A DNA stretch of 62,000 nucleotides from Adiantum capillus-veneris. Taxonomy: Eukaryota > Streptophyta > Polypodiopsida > Polypodiales > Pteridaceae. The DNA is taken from NCBI GenBank assembly GCA_014529385.2, contig CM043962.1:39164598-39226597 (forward strand). Reading direction: 5' to 3'. Positions within the stretch are counted from its first letter, which is position 1. Each line of letters begins with the position of its first letter. The position numbers were made by a program, and so were the translations under genes. Shown here piece by piece: positions 46,599 to 58,269 of this stretch. Below the pieces are notes generated by a model. That model searched no databases. It saw only the letters and a list, made by a program, of their open reading frames with translations, and was not told the DNA's origin.

Positions 46599-47824
46599 GA
46601 AGGGTTGGAGATGAAGGGCCCAATGAACCAAGATTGCAAACAGAGCGATGATATATGAAGACTAAAGTAAGTGCTTAAAAAATGCAGAGTAGGAGGCGTG
46701 AACTAAGGCCGGGGTCAGACAAGGTAGTGGAAAACTCTCCACAAGGGTGTTCATTCTGTGTAGGAGGAGCTGGTTGGCTGCAGTGTGAGGAGCTCTTCCT
46801 CGAAGCTCGCTAAATTTGTTTCGATCCTTCCCCCCTCGAAAGATTTGTTGTCTCTCACCTTTTCTCACTTTATTGCTCTTTCACCTGCAGCGCTGTTGCC
46901 TCTCTCACCTCCTCTCACTTTATTGCTCTTCCTCTACGTTCGTCTAAACCCAACCTAAATGGCACATGGTAGAAGGACTCAATGTTGTTGGGGAGAGAGA
47001 CGTGAAAGAGAACTAGAGACTCCAAAAAAGTTAGGATGATCTCTATCGTTATTGTTGGCAAAGTGAAGCCGTTACATATGTGTCAACAAATGAAGGCTGC
47101 AGGCTAAAATCCAAGAAAAATTAGAAACTAAAGTTTAAAAGGGTGGTGTGTGCCAATTGAGTGAATATGGGGACTCGCTCACCTCTTTCTAACATAGTGA
47201 TGTTTTTTCTCTCTAGCTCACTGAGCACACAAATCCTACGTTCGACAATGAAAAGTTGGCTCGAAGGTGGCTATCAATGTGAGCAATTGTCTTCAAACTT
47301 GAGGGGCTCGAGGCTTAGAGTGTGACAGCCGTCGTTTTGTTGGTAATGCAAGACACCGTATTCATAAAAGAAGAATGGGTGATGCAGACTTGGGGTTGGA
47401 CACCAGGGGTCAAACCAAATATAGGTGTGGTTATAAGTGTAGCTTTTTGGGAGAAGTAAACCCTCCGAGAGGAGAAACATCCACTTTGAAATGCCTTTAC
47501 AATACCTCCTTCGACTGGAGGAGGGTAGTGGCGAGTGCAGCGGGCCAACAAGGGGGCCACTAGCTTTAGAGGGCGTATGCCAAGCAAGTGTGGGGGACCT
47601 CATGGTGCCAGAAGCAGGACATGCTTGGAGCCTTGGCTACAAGCCAAAGAGGCAGCAGAGTAGCTGCCAAGATAAATTGTGTAGCCAATAGGCAATGCAA
47701 GATGTTAATCTTGTGAAGGAAGATTGTACACCAATAAGCCAAGAAAGCTCAATTGGGGAGGTTGCAAGCCATTACTTAGGTGGGCCTCACCTGCTTCAGC
47801 CAGTGGAGACTAGAGTTTGTATGA

Positions 47825-49010
47825 AATTCCTTGTCCCATAGCCAATTTTGGTGCTCAATAGGAATAGTGGGCCCCCAACCCTAACTGTGTCTTTGCTCTC
47901 TCGCTCTTTGTCTCAACCTATGACAGAGTTTTATATATTTGCCTATGACTGAAATCTGTCCACTTGCATGCCACCTCAAGTCTGTCTCTCTTTTTCCCCG
48001 ACCACTCTTCCAATGGGAAGACAGGTTACACCCATCTCCCTTTCAGCTCACCCTGGTCGTGTTTTTGCCACAAGACCAAGAAGGACTGAGGGCTTATTTC
48101 TCAAGTGCGAACTAACGGGGGAAGAGAGAGAGCTGGGTATCAGGAGGTCCTAACTTGGTAAAGAAAACTTCATCAATCATGAGGCAAGTGAAAATGTGCA
48201 CCAACTTTATCTCATCTGCATGTTGATGGTGGTCATGATGATCCAATGCATACACCATTCAAGAAGATCCAAATGTTGGTAGAAGGTGACAACATATGCT
48301 AAAAGGAATTGGGATCCTATCCTCACAAAGACGTAGAGGACGAGGCTCCCACTCAAGCACAAAGTGGAACACATAATTGTAGTTGTTTTCATGTTTTCTT
48401 AATAACGGGAATTTACACAAGTATCCAAAAGGTGGACCATTGGAGTAGTACATAGCATGAGCATCCAACATATCCAAGTTGTGTAGGCATTTGACAAAGA
48501 TCCTAGCTTGATGAAGGGGTAAGGGGGGGTGTAGTGCATGGATACAAGGGCAAAAGGAGCCTACAACACACAGGGGGATGCAAACAGGGTGGTCAATCCA
48601 TTAGGTGGTAGCAAAGTGTGAGGCTACATTATGCATGCACGAGGCGACAACAAAGCACATTATGCAATGTGACAACGGTGCTACAAAGTGTGTGTCTCAA
48701 CACGCATGGTGGATATGGAAAAGAGCCCTAGGTCAGGACATGATGAGATAACGAGGGTAAGTTGTAACCATGAAGATTAAGATTGTGGCAAGGTTTAGGG
48801 CAATTGGGAGGAGGGAGAGGGAGAAATAGATAGGGTGAGGGATTCTAGCCCCCCCCCCCCCCCCCCCGACACGTGGTGCTCTTAGGAGCATTTAGTGAGT
48901 GGGAGCGAATTTTAATGACCGCATCAAGTGAAACAAAGAGTCATAATCGACAAGTTCTTCAAGTTACTAATGTAGGTCTCTTTCTCCTTAGAAGTTACTA
49001 ATGTAGCACT
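47825..49010. other. Unrecognised region
   Basis: A minus-strand stretch at 48,207-48,477 reads across two overlapping frames ('AHAMYYSNGPPFGYLCKFPL' then 'FVRIGSQF') but I cannot assign it. A poly-C tract lies at 48,850-48,867. Otherwise no coding signal. Confidence 0.4.
48850..48867. repeat. Poly-C tract
   Basis: About 17-18 nt of C. Confidence 0.93.
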
Positions 49011-49095
49011 TGCTCTTGATGAAAATGGGAGACCCTTCTTGTCCAAATGATATCATCATTCACTCCCAAATCCCAAGATTTGATTCCTTGTTTTT
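49010..49095 (+). repeat. Left part of a split dispersed repeat
   Basis: Matches 40,410-40,494 and stops after 'gattccttgttttt'. The continuation is found at 50,937. Confidence 0.85.
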
Positions 49096-49449
49096 GGGCT
49101 GCCCAAAGGGCAAAGGCTATAAAGATGCCTTCTCTTTTTGCTGACTAAAATAGAAAAAAAAAGGTTGAGTTGTATTTTCAAAAAAAAATTGATAGGCCAA
49201 AAATGTTGATTGCTTGGTTGAAATAAGATATGGGGCACTCATTTAAACGAAGAGTGTGTAGATCTAATGATGGACATGTCTTGAGTTTCAAAATATGAAA
49301 TGAATGTTCATTTATCAAGAAATGGGTTTTGGGGTGCCTTTGAAAGCATGAAACCCTTAGAGGTTAAACAAAGACTTAGCATAATGTGTGGCTCCACAAA
49401 TTCCAAGAGTCACCTTTTAATTTTGAGAAGTTCTTTTACCCACCTTTTC

Positions 49450-50641
49450 ATTTTTTATTTTTTTTTGCAAAACTCATAATTGTGAGTGAATTATATTAAT
49501 CAACTTAAAAAATTACAATGTCTTGTGTTGAGCCATGAAATCATCCAGGGACCATAATTACATCGGCTATGAGGGCAGCCATCCCAACCAACTCGTCCCC
49601 TTATCGTTGAGACATAAGGTCCATTATCATGTTCTTCTAAGAACTTTTAGATATCGATCGATAGCCAAGATTTTCCCACATCCTAGGAATACCCTCTGCT
49701 GACAACAAGACACAAGTAGTCCTAGACCGAGTGTTTCTTGCGCCCAAGCGTCCAGATTAGCACTTTGCTTTCTTGTATAATTTCTGCAAAGCTTGCCACC
49801 TCGAGACCTCCTTCAAACACACGGCGGTTCCTTGTCTACCATACATTATGCAAGAAGAGGTACCTGACAATTTTACTGTTGATGAGGATGGCAAGACCAC
49901 CTGAATTCTTCCCTCCAAGGACTTAGATTAGTCTTGTAAAAACCAATTTTCCATGTTCTTTGGACCCACTTGCATATCTTCCCTGTGAGGCCTTTGATAG
50001 TTGGTCAATCCTTGAAGAGGTGGGCCAGATCTTCACTAGCCAACCTGCACCCCAAGCATCGATCTGACCCAATCCCTCTTTCCTGAATCTTCACCCCCGT
50101 CGATAGAGCACCCCAAATTACCTTCCATAAAAATACCTTCACGTGCTGAGGAATCTTTGGCTTCCAGATGTTCTCCATTACTTGCTCCCACCTTTCCTCC
50201 GGCCATTGTTTTTTCCATATCTTGTTAAGGGGGCTAGACCAATTCTTCTTTTGCATCATTGCATGGTAAATGTCTTTAGTATGGGGTTTTCCTAAGAGAC
50301 TACTTCCGGGCCATTTCCAGGCATTCCAGTCAAACTCCGAATCACAGATAGACATCACTATATTGTCAAGCTCTTTCCTCACTTTGTGGACCAGCAAGAC
50401 CTCCAAGCTATTCAGTTGGAAGTGGGTAACCAGAAGATCAATGGTTTTCCAACTCTTGTTATCACTGTCCCAAAAGTGCCCTAGTCGATTCAGACCCTTA
50501 TTATTCAACTTCCTGGCTGTCTCTATCCAATAGGGAATTTGTGGCGGATCTACAACTTTGGAGAGCCAGGGGAACTAATGCAAAATGGAGTTCTTGAAGT
50601 ACCTAGTTTTTTCCCCCCACTTTAAGACTCCTGCTGCTGTG
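49450..50641 (-). mobile_element. 5'-truncated LINE insertion (1,192 bp) with 14-bp target duplication
   Basis: TTACCCACCTTTTC occurs exactly at 49,436-49,449 and 50,642-50,655. Between them lies a minus-strand LINE end whose poly-A tail is the T run at 49,451-49,466. The coding part (50,620-49,740) is the post-RT zinc-binding segment: 'WKPKIPQHVKVFLWKVIWGA' near residue 113 of the open frame and 'SDRCLGCRLASEDLAHLF' with the Cys-Cys-His pattern at its end. After a stop it reads on with 'NRRVFEGGLEVASFAEIIQE'. The RT and endonuclease are missing, as is usual for 5'-truncated copies. Confidence 0.95.
50005..50620 (-). pseudogene. LINE reverse-transcriptase zinc-binding domain fragment
   Basis: Longest open stretch is 167 residues (50,508-50,005), with upstream codons 'PPQIPYWIETARKLNNKGL' continuing in frame to about 50,590 after a stop. 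The 'KIW.PK.P..VK.FLW' and 'C.GC....ED..HLF' motifs identify the zf-RVT type domain near the C-terminus of plant LINE ORF2. It acts in target-primed reverse transcription in intact elements; this copy cannot. Confidence 0.92.
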
Positions 50642-50936
50642 TTACCCACCTTTTCTTTTTAATAAGTTCTTTCACCCATTGAAACTTGAGGTGATAGACT
50701 AAAGTTGTCATTTTTGTTGCTTCAAACTTTAGAAGAGATCTATCCTTTAGAGCTTTAATCTCTAGAGAATTTATATTTTTATTTTTAAAGATTTTAAAGC
50801 TAAGTCTAGAACTTAAGGATGTGGAACTTTTAAAGTAAGGTCTCAATGAGGACCTAGAGTTTTTTTTTTTTAAGAAGGTAAAACTTTGAATTAAAGAAAT
50901 TGTAAAGTTTTTTTAATATGGATTTTATCACTAGCT

Positions 50937-51290
50937 CCCTTGATGTAGTGATACAATTGTGGTATAGATGTATTTGTAGATGCTTGAGCTATTGTGCAAA
51001 TCTCATTCTATGAGCCTTATCCTCCAAACAACAATGTCATCATCACACAAAAGCTTTAGGTCTTTTGTCTTGCATTCTTGACCTATGTATTGTCTCTTGC
51101 CACTATTTTCTTCTAGCGCCACATTATCTTGACTGTAATGTTGGATAATGAGCTCTTTGTTCCTTCTAGGTGTAACTCTCTAGTTGTAGTTATGTGTATA
51201 TGTACCCCATGAAGTGCCCAAAGACTTTGTGATGATAAAAAGACCCCTATTCACTTGTTTGACTCATGAATGGTATCTCCAAACCCAGAA
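50937..51290 (+). repeat. Right part of the split dispersed repeat
   Basis: Resumes at 'cccttgatgtagtgatacaa' and follows 40,498-40,840 through 'gactcatgaatggtatc'. The material from 49,096 to 50,936 is therefore inserted; the LINE accounts for 1,192 bp plus duplication, and the remaining ~630 bp is an older unidentified insertion. Confidence 0.88.
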
Positions 51291-51577
51291 GCCACTCTCT
51301 CAAATCATCTCCTACATTTGTTATGAGTCCCTTAAACTTCCTAGGGGATCCGCCTTCAAAAAATTACCTACATCATGTGCTTTCAAGAGGTATTTTAACA
51401 CTTTCTATTCACACATGCCTCATCATGATTTAACTGGCTCCTTTTTCTTCATAACCCTTTTTCCAGATTTACATTTTTAAAAGACTCCCTTTACATGAAA
51501 TTTTGTAACTTTGGAGGACTAAATGAATCCCTTTCAAGATGAACTCATGTGCCTACCTACTTCTGGCTAATAAGGCT
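51285..51577 (+). repeat. Dispersed repeat related to 9.2-9.48 kb
   Basis: Same ordered blocks as 9,195-9,480, ending in 'gcctacctacttctggctaataa'. It lies directly before the left terminal repeat of the retroelement at 51.6 kb. Confidence 0.75.
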
Positions 51578-51811
51578 GCCCCATCTTTACTCATTGTAAT
51601 AGAGCTTATGTAATGGTCCATTGCGATTAATCAAATCAATATTAGCCACATTCACCTCTTGTTATTTCATTAAGTTCAAACAACGGAGAAAGCATGGCCT
51701 TCATTGAGGAGACTTCAACAACATGGTGAAGACTACTATGCTTATGAGGAGATTTTTTCTCGTCAATGGGGAGGATGAAGATTTCTTTCTACATTTCCAG
51801 ATTATGTAAAA

Positions 51812-52093
51812 ATGGATCAATTTATTTCGGGATTGTCTCCTTCCCTAAAGACTAAGGTTACTTGTAGGGGATACTCTACCTTTGAAGAAGCGATCACTAT
51901 TGTCCAAAGGAAGTTTCACAAGTACTTCTACATCGAAAATGGTTTCCATCATGCAGGAAGAACCAACCATCAAGAAAGTGTTTCAATCAAGGAATTAGCT
52001 CCTTTACCGTATTTCTCTCCTTCTACTCCCACAAATGTTGAAGATGATGTTTACACGCCAACTGATCATTCAAGTGCTAAAATGTGTGTCTGA
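51812..52093 (+). pseudogene. Gag-like fragment of the small retroelement
   Basis: A 93-residue frame beginning 'MDQFISGLSPSLKTKV', followed by 'YSTFEEAITIVQRKF'. This resembles the gypsy Gag core pattern F.SGL.P.....V.....TFEEA. There is no zinc knuckle before the stop. Later frames (to 52,650) are acidic and unassigned. Confidence 0.5.
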
Positions 52094-53101
52094 GATTCAA
52101 ATATGGCATCTCTTTCTTCTACCTTTATCACAAGCATGCAACAATCATGCAACAATCGGCACAAGATATCACAAATGGTGTTGGGGATGATTCAACAATG
52201 GATACATCCACCTTTTGGAGGGCCAGTTTCTAGTCAGAGCAAAGGAAGCTTTTGTGCAACATGACTCTATGGAGAATGAAGACATTGAAGGTAAACAAGT
52301 GATCCTATGGAATGTTATGAGAGTGTGTCTTGTCTAAAAGAAGAGAGTGAAGAAGAAGAGGAAATCATAAGTGGGGAGATCATAGACCACATTGATCATT
52401 AAGAGATAATTATGTACATGGAATGCCAACTCCAAAACAAAGTAGAAGAGTGTGAGTTGATTCCATGTGAGGATAATCTTCAAGGAGTGTTTGAGGATGA
52501 TGAAAAGCATTTCTATGACACATATATGTTAAGCATGGAAGAGCCTGTCATGCAAGAAGCGAAAGTTTTCACAAAATCATAAAGTAATCCATCAAACTTT
52601 GAGGTGGTACAATGTGAGGAGTTCCAACCTTGCCAAAGGGGGCGCTTAGAAGGGAATGAATAACATGGGAGAGTAGAAAAAAATAGGATCATAAAAGTAA
52701 AAGGTCAAAAGGGTATTGTTCCCTCCAATGTTGTATTAGTGGGTGTCTTTTCATTCATGGGAAAGTCTCTTAGCAAGAAAATCCAAGCTTTTGAAGCCCC
52801 AATCAACTTCACATTGGGTTTCACCTCTTGAAAGTCAACTCCTACTCTCTTCACATCATATACCTTTCATCGTGGGCACCATACCTTCTTAAGTGGAAGA
52901 GGACATGAATACTTGGTGATGAATAGATGTTTCCAAACCCTATTCATGTGGTTCTTTGGTGTATGAGGGTCTCACATTGTGATGCTTCCAATCTTCATCA
53001 TAGATGGAAAACTTGTTGATTGCTACATGTGAATATATCATCAATCCTTACCAAAATCTATTCTCTTCCTATGTGTTGAAAGGAGTAGAAACTTTGGTCG
53101 T

Positions 53102-53431
53102 TTGTCTACTTATGTAGTAGACTTTTTGCAACACCTTCAGATAGCATCTGGAAACATGGGTCAAGCCTTCCAAAATCATGAGGCTCATGGAGTTTTCGAC
53201 TTGATGAGCCTACCCAGGTTGAATGCCTTTTATGAGCTAGATATCAGAGATATGCTCATAGAAGCTCTTGAAGATCGTAGTAGCGGATACATCAACTTTA
53301 CAGAGGAGGAAGAGCAACCTATTGTTTATATCACATTCTTGGTTCTGGAAGCAATGATATATATCAATAAGAGCTACAAGTTTCTTCAACCAAATTTAGT
53401 AAGTGATTCCATACCATACATTTCTCATTAG
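53102..53431 (+). CDS. Unassigned 109-residue frame inside the retroelement
   Basis: Open frame with no domain I can name ('SLPRLNAFYELDIRDMLIEA', 'NFTEEEEQPIVYITFLVLEA'). It could be part of a decayed polyprotein. Its coding status is unsupported beyond its length and position between the terminal repeats. Confidence 0.3.
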   Translation: MSTYVVDFLQHLQIASGNMGQAFQNHEAHGVFDLMSLPRLNAFYELDIRDMLIEALEDRSSGYINFTEEEEQPIVYITFLVLEAMIYINKSYKFLQPNLVSDSIPYISH

Positions 53432-54244
53432 AAGAGAAACTTCAAGATCTTTGATCTTAGGGGTGTTTATGGAAACTTTTTTTAATGGAAGAGGTTTACT
53501 TAGCCACTTCATTACATCATGATATTTCACAGCAGAGAAGGATTTCTAACCATACAACAAAGGTCATTTATGAAAGATGGAAGTAGATAAAGGCAGACAT
53601 TACAAGATCTACATGTTGTGCGATTGAATAAATGGTACATGAATGTACCATTATCTAGGGGGGCCTAATGATAGCTGTTTTTTCGCTATCCAAAATTGAC
53701 ATAGTGAGCTACCTCGCCCTATCAAATCACTCAAACACTTTGGTTATCCTCACCCTTTCATTGTACATAGGCCCCATCTTTACTCATTGTAATAGAGCTT
53801 ATGTAATGGTTCATTGCGATTAATCAAATCAATATTAGCCACATTCACCTCTTGTTATTTCATTAATATCTTCATGAGTTTTTGAAGTCCTAATTAAGCT
53901 ATGTCTAATCTACGATAAATGGAACCCATGTTTAGCATAAAGTCCCAAATGAAGAATCAAAGGTGCACTACCTATCATTCAATTTTATAATTAATGCTCG
54001 TGCTGCTATCCAAAAAAAAAGCTTTCTAAAACTAAAGGATAGTTATAGAAAGATATACTTTGAAATGAACATGGATTAGTTTTTAAAAGAAAATTTGAGT
54101 GGAGCAAAGAAACACTAAAATAAAGAATAAACTGGGAAGTGACAAGGATGCATCTTCCTATGGAGTTGACTAAGGAACCCGTAATAGAGTTTGAAGACCC
54201 AAAAGTTGAGGGTGGATCAAGGAGTTTTGGAAGGGCCCACATAA

Positions 54245-54458
54245 GGCTATGGTCACGTGATGCTTAGTTATTTGTAGGCATCGTGAGCAATAGGTAGAGA
54301 GAGGGAAAGCAAAGTGAATACAAGAGAGAGATTCATGGAGATGACTAGCATAGTTTTGTAACTATGCCAAAAAATGCATAGTTACAAAACTATGCCGAAG
54401 GAAAGCTGTTTGCCGTCAAACAGGGTCAGAGGAAAATAAGCCTCGCATGACCATAGCC
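54245..54458. mobile_element. Tourist-like MITE (214 bp) with TAA target duplication
   Basis: Terminal inverted repeats: left 'ggctatggtcacgtgatgct', right the complement 'agcctcgcatgaccatagcc', about 27 bp with a few mismatches. The 3-bp TAA is present on both sides (54,242-54,244; 54,459-54,461). A 3-bp TWA duplication and GGC start are typical of PIF/Harbinger MITEs. In the middle is a perfect 20-bp-arm hairpin (54,348-54,367 and 54,376-54,395). There is no coding capacity. Confidence 0.85.
54348..54395. repeat. Perfect 20-bp-arm hairpin with 8-nt loop inside the MITE
   Basis: 'gcatagttttgtaactatgc' and its exact reverse complement, separated by 'caaaaaat'. It could give a small-RNA precursor if transcribed. 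Confidence 0.95.
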
Positions 54459-54893
54459 TAAGAGGGTCTATGGGGAAGCCTCATGCTTCAACTTTGGATT
54501 AAGATGATTGAACATGGTTTTAGATAGTGCGTTGTGATCATTCAAGCTCTTGTTTATCTTGGAGTCTTTGAAGACAGAGATGTCGGCTTGATTATGGGAG
54601 AATATCTTCCAAGCCAAACATTGAAAAAGGCATGAAGGGTTTAATCTAGTTGAGAGCTTGGTGAGCAACAAAGCAGCTATGAAAGTAACGTAGTTCCAAT
54701 ACTTCACATTAAGTGGTTTCTTTTTCGTGCTTTAGATAACATAGCATATGAGTCTCCTGCAAATTATGGCCCTTGATTTCCCTCGGTATAAACACAAGAA
54801 GATTTAGAAATATTCTTATGTAGGAAAACAGAGTCTTTTTCAGTGTTTTTCATAACATGCATAACATCACGAGTTTCTGCTCGAGAGGCACCA

Positions 54894-54986
54894 CATACCT
54901 AGCTAGGTACAATTGGGGGCAAGGGACCACCGGCCCCCCCCACCGGGCCGACGGTCCCTTGCCCCAATCATACCTAGCTAGGTATG
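54894..54986. repeat. 93-bp foldback sequence
   Basis: Both arms (about 43 bp each) read 'catacctagctaggta', then '.attgggg.aagggacc', then 'c.ggccc' toward the centre near 54,940. Within each arm 'tacctagctaggta' is itself palindromic. It may be a foldback element or a minimal MITE. Confidence 0.85.
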
Positions 54987-55240
54987 CAGTTCCTCCCTCA
55001 TAGAAACTCATGACGTTGAGGTAAGTCACAATGTGGGGATTATTGTGAGAAATTGTCTAAAACTTCTTATGAAAGGGAACCCAACACTTGAGTCTCTTTA
55101 CACCCTCTTTTGTGTGCCTTTGTTTGTTGTGTTTTTGTTTTTTTGGACTACATAAGGGGTCATTAGTAAAGCGTTGAATTTTTGGTGCAATTGTGGACAA
55201 TCCGATAAAGCTTGCAAATTAGTGGCACATGGCAAAAAAC

Positions 55241-55735
55241 TTTTTTTTTCAATATTTCTTCTAGGTCTTTGTGAGAGGTGTTGACATTCATGTACCTCTC
55301 TCTTTAAATAGAGCCATTGAATATTGGTTAAGTCATTATCTTTTATGCTCTTGGAATATATAGTAATCCAAATAAGTCATTGTTACATTTGTTTCCAGAA
55401 AGTGTAATACTCTGCTGTGACAAAAAAAAATGCTAGTGTCACTTTCTTATTTTTCCTCTCACAAAGAACCAATGTTTCCAGAGAGTTATTTTAGATACTG
55501 AAAGATGAACCTGCAACATGTATGCTAACCATTTTTGGCCTGCAAAAGAAGGCCATAGTAAGGTGGGGTGGGTGGATTTTGGGTACAAATTGTGGATCGT
55601 GGATACAAGTTGATCGGATGGTGGACACGTATACAATTGCTTGTTTTTTAATATTTTTCTAGGTTTTTGTGAAAGGTGTTGACATTTGTGTACCTCTTTC
55701 TTTAAAGAGGACCATTGAAAATTGGGTCACACAAA
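55241..55735 (+). repeat. Direct repeat pair, ~90-bp units, ~410 bp apart
   Basis: 'tttctaggt.tttgtga.aggtgttgacatt' and 'gtacctct.tctttaaa.ag..ccattga' at 55,241-55,330 and again at 55,650-55,735. Confidence 0.75.
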
Positions 55736-56000
55736 GTCTTTTTCGTTTTTTTGTTATTTTAGTTTGTAAAAAAATCATTTCATTTAAGAGCATGGACTCC
55801 ATTTCATTTTTAAAAAATTACTTTATCTTTGTTTATTTGGACTGCTTTAAAAAACCTTAAAGAACAAAGCATTAGTAGTACATTCGTAAAATGGTCACCT
55901 TCATATTAACTTTTCTATGTGACATTTCAAGTCATTTCATGCCTTACTATATTCATTTTAATATTTTCATTATGAAAATGAGCATGTGTGTGTGTACACG

Positions 56001-56046
<46 letters not shown>

Positions 56047-58265
56047 ATCTTTCTCCATTGAAGTGTTCAAGAAATATCATCTTTTCAGACATATAAAACT
56101 TTTTTTCTTAAATTTATTAAAAGAAATTTTTAAAAAATTAGATTTATTTTTTAAGTTTTTATATTATTTTTCACTATATTGGGACAAAAATTCTCCTTTG
56201 CCCCTTACTCTCAATTGGCATTTTTGAAATTGAGAACGGCACAATATTAAGCTGAGACACATTTTTCATGAACACAAGGTCCATTAATATGTCAAATGTG
56301 TTCTAATAATCATTTATTAGAGGAAAAAATGATGCCTTCTTGAGGCCATCGTGAAGTCTTCACCTTGTTTATTTTTTATTCTTATTGAACCTACTTTTTC
56401 TTAAGAATTTATTTAATTATTATCTATGCTTATTAGATCTACTTTTTAGTTTGTAATGGGGTCTCTTTATGTTGTTGTTTTTTTAATAAAAAATATTATT
56501 TTTATTTTACTTTTTTACTTTATTTTATCTTAAAATGTCAATGTGATCTTTCTACCTTGTTTAAGTAGACCCATCGTCACACACAAAGACAAGGTATCTC
56601 TACTACTTCTTTATAGATTTTGGAAAAAATAAGTGTCATCTTAAAGATGATTCAATTTTTTCCATTTTGAAGGCCATAAAAAAACTTCCCTTTTCTTTCA
56701 ACATTTACACAAACTTTAACATCACTATTTGTTGACCATTTCACCTCTATGTAGATGTGTGTGCATTTGTGTCGGGGGCCTTGGGACAAAGGGAAAGTGC
56801 ATTTCTCATATCCATAATCTATTGTCAAAGGCACTGGTGGGGGCCATACCGATTGATAGACCAGTTTGGAACCACTAGTTTTTAACACCCGTGTCACATT
56901 GGGACATGCAGACAATGTTTATTCTCTTCCCAACCAATCAACTGATGTGCTAATGGAATCACCTGTCACATTGGGAGGTTGTCCATGTTCCCCAACTTGG
57001 CCGTCTAGCTTAGCGACACACTTTTTCCAAAACTGTATCAACCTCCCATGCCCGCCCAACTTCAACCCCAACACTAATCCTGCTGTTTGATTGGACGCGT
57101 AATAACTTTTCTAATTTCTCGCATGTGCTCCGTGTGACAGCATTTGTGCTAGCTATTGTAATCCGAACTCTTCGCATGCAAGGGCATGCTGATCATGGTC
57201 ATCCAACTCATGATGGACACATCGCCCGGTGTGATAGGGGCCTAATTATGTGTGTAAATAGACAATACAATTCTATATCAAAACAATACAATTGTACAAC
57301 TGATTGAGACCTACTTTCGATAAATCTTCCCCCTCCCCCCCCTTACCTTCAGCAGGCCATCCTTACTCCTCACCTTTTTTTAAATATCATTTCCATCATA
57401 AATGTCAAAAATGAAAAATGTTTAGATTTCAATGCCATCTCGACATGTAAGATGTGAAAAAAACTTTTATCCTCACACAAACAATGGGGAAAAGGAAAAT
57501 GATCATCTTTTGCAATTATTGCGCTATCTAACAGCTATAAAATATACATTTTGAACAAAGAAAAGCTTTCCCCTCATCAAGAATTCCCATTGTTGATTGC
57601 ATCAAAAATTCTATTGATGATTCTAACCAAGCTGATGATAATGATCACATCAAAAATTTCAACAACGACTCTAACCAAGATGATGACAAATAATAGTGTA
57701 AATGGAATAAGCAATAGAGTTGGTTGAGTTATTTTATAATAAAAAGCACATCATAAGAAGAAAATGCTAACTTGATCACACATAATGAGAATCAGTACCA
57801 ACAACTCTACAACTCCAAATTTGTGCAATTTGCAAAAGCCATAGGTTCTTGCCTCTAGCACAATCATATCAACACATGAAAACTACACTACAAAGAAGTC
57901 CTTTAAACTATCATTAGAGAGTAGTGGACTCGAACACCATTGCCATTTTGAATGGTTACACCATGCTCTCTTTGGAAAGTTGAGGATTAGGATAGCTCAC
58001 ATGGAGCTCCCAAATCCTCAACCCCCAGCTGCCAAAAAAAAAAGTACTCAATACAAACTAAAATTTAGTTTTGAAAAACACATAACCAATAAAAGAGACC
58101 ATATCAAGCACCTACTAAGAAAATTATAAATTGTAAAACGGTCACTCTTTATCGGGATAAGATTTTTGAGCCATTAAAATTTCGACAGCAAATCCACAAC
58201 CCGCAAAAACAAGCCAATCTACAACCAACAAAAATCAACAAATCCACAACCTGGCATACATAACT
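55736..58265. other. AT-rich intergenic region
   Basis: Apart from (TC)n at 56,007-56,046 and short poly-C or poly-T runs, nothing is recognised. The frames are short and unrelated to known proteins. Confidence 0.5.
56007..56046. repeat. (TC)n microsatellite
   Basis: About 40 bp of TC. Confidence 0.95.
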
Positions 58266-58269
58266 GAAA

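Larger units (their letters stand above)
45924..47824 (+). repeat. Tandem segmental duplication, copy B (~1.90 kb)
   Basis: Near-identical to copy A. The extra length relative to copy A is partly in its microsatellites, including (TC)n at 46,164-46,211. The 109-residue minus frame is conserved at 47,274-47,603 with two amino-acid differences seen by eye. Beyond 47,824 the sequences diverge abruptly. Confidence 0.95.
51578..53863 (+). mobile_element. Small LTR-type retroelement with terminal direct repeats (~2.29 kb)
   Basis: The 95-bp segment 'gccccatctttactcattgt...ttatttcatt' occurs at 51,578-51,672 and 53,769-53,863 with one difference seen by eye. Just before the right copy is a purine-rich 'ctaggggggcc' (about 53,655) followed by TGATAGCTG, fitting a polypurine tract and 3' LTR start; the right LTR would be about 195 bp, and the left one is missing its first half. 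The interior has a gag-like frame but no pol, so it is deleted or non-autonomous. Confidence 0.65.

Noticed and set aside
48207-48477. Two minus-strand frames with a shared peptide region
   Set aside because: Overlapping frames suggest a frameshifted old gene, but there is no recognisable domain to support a call.
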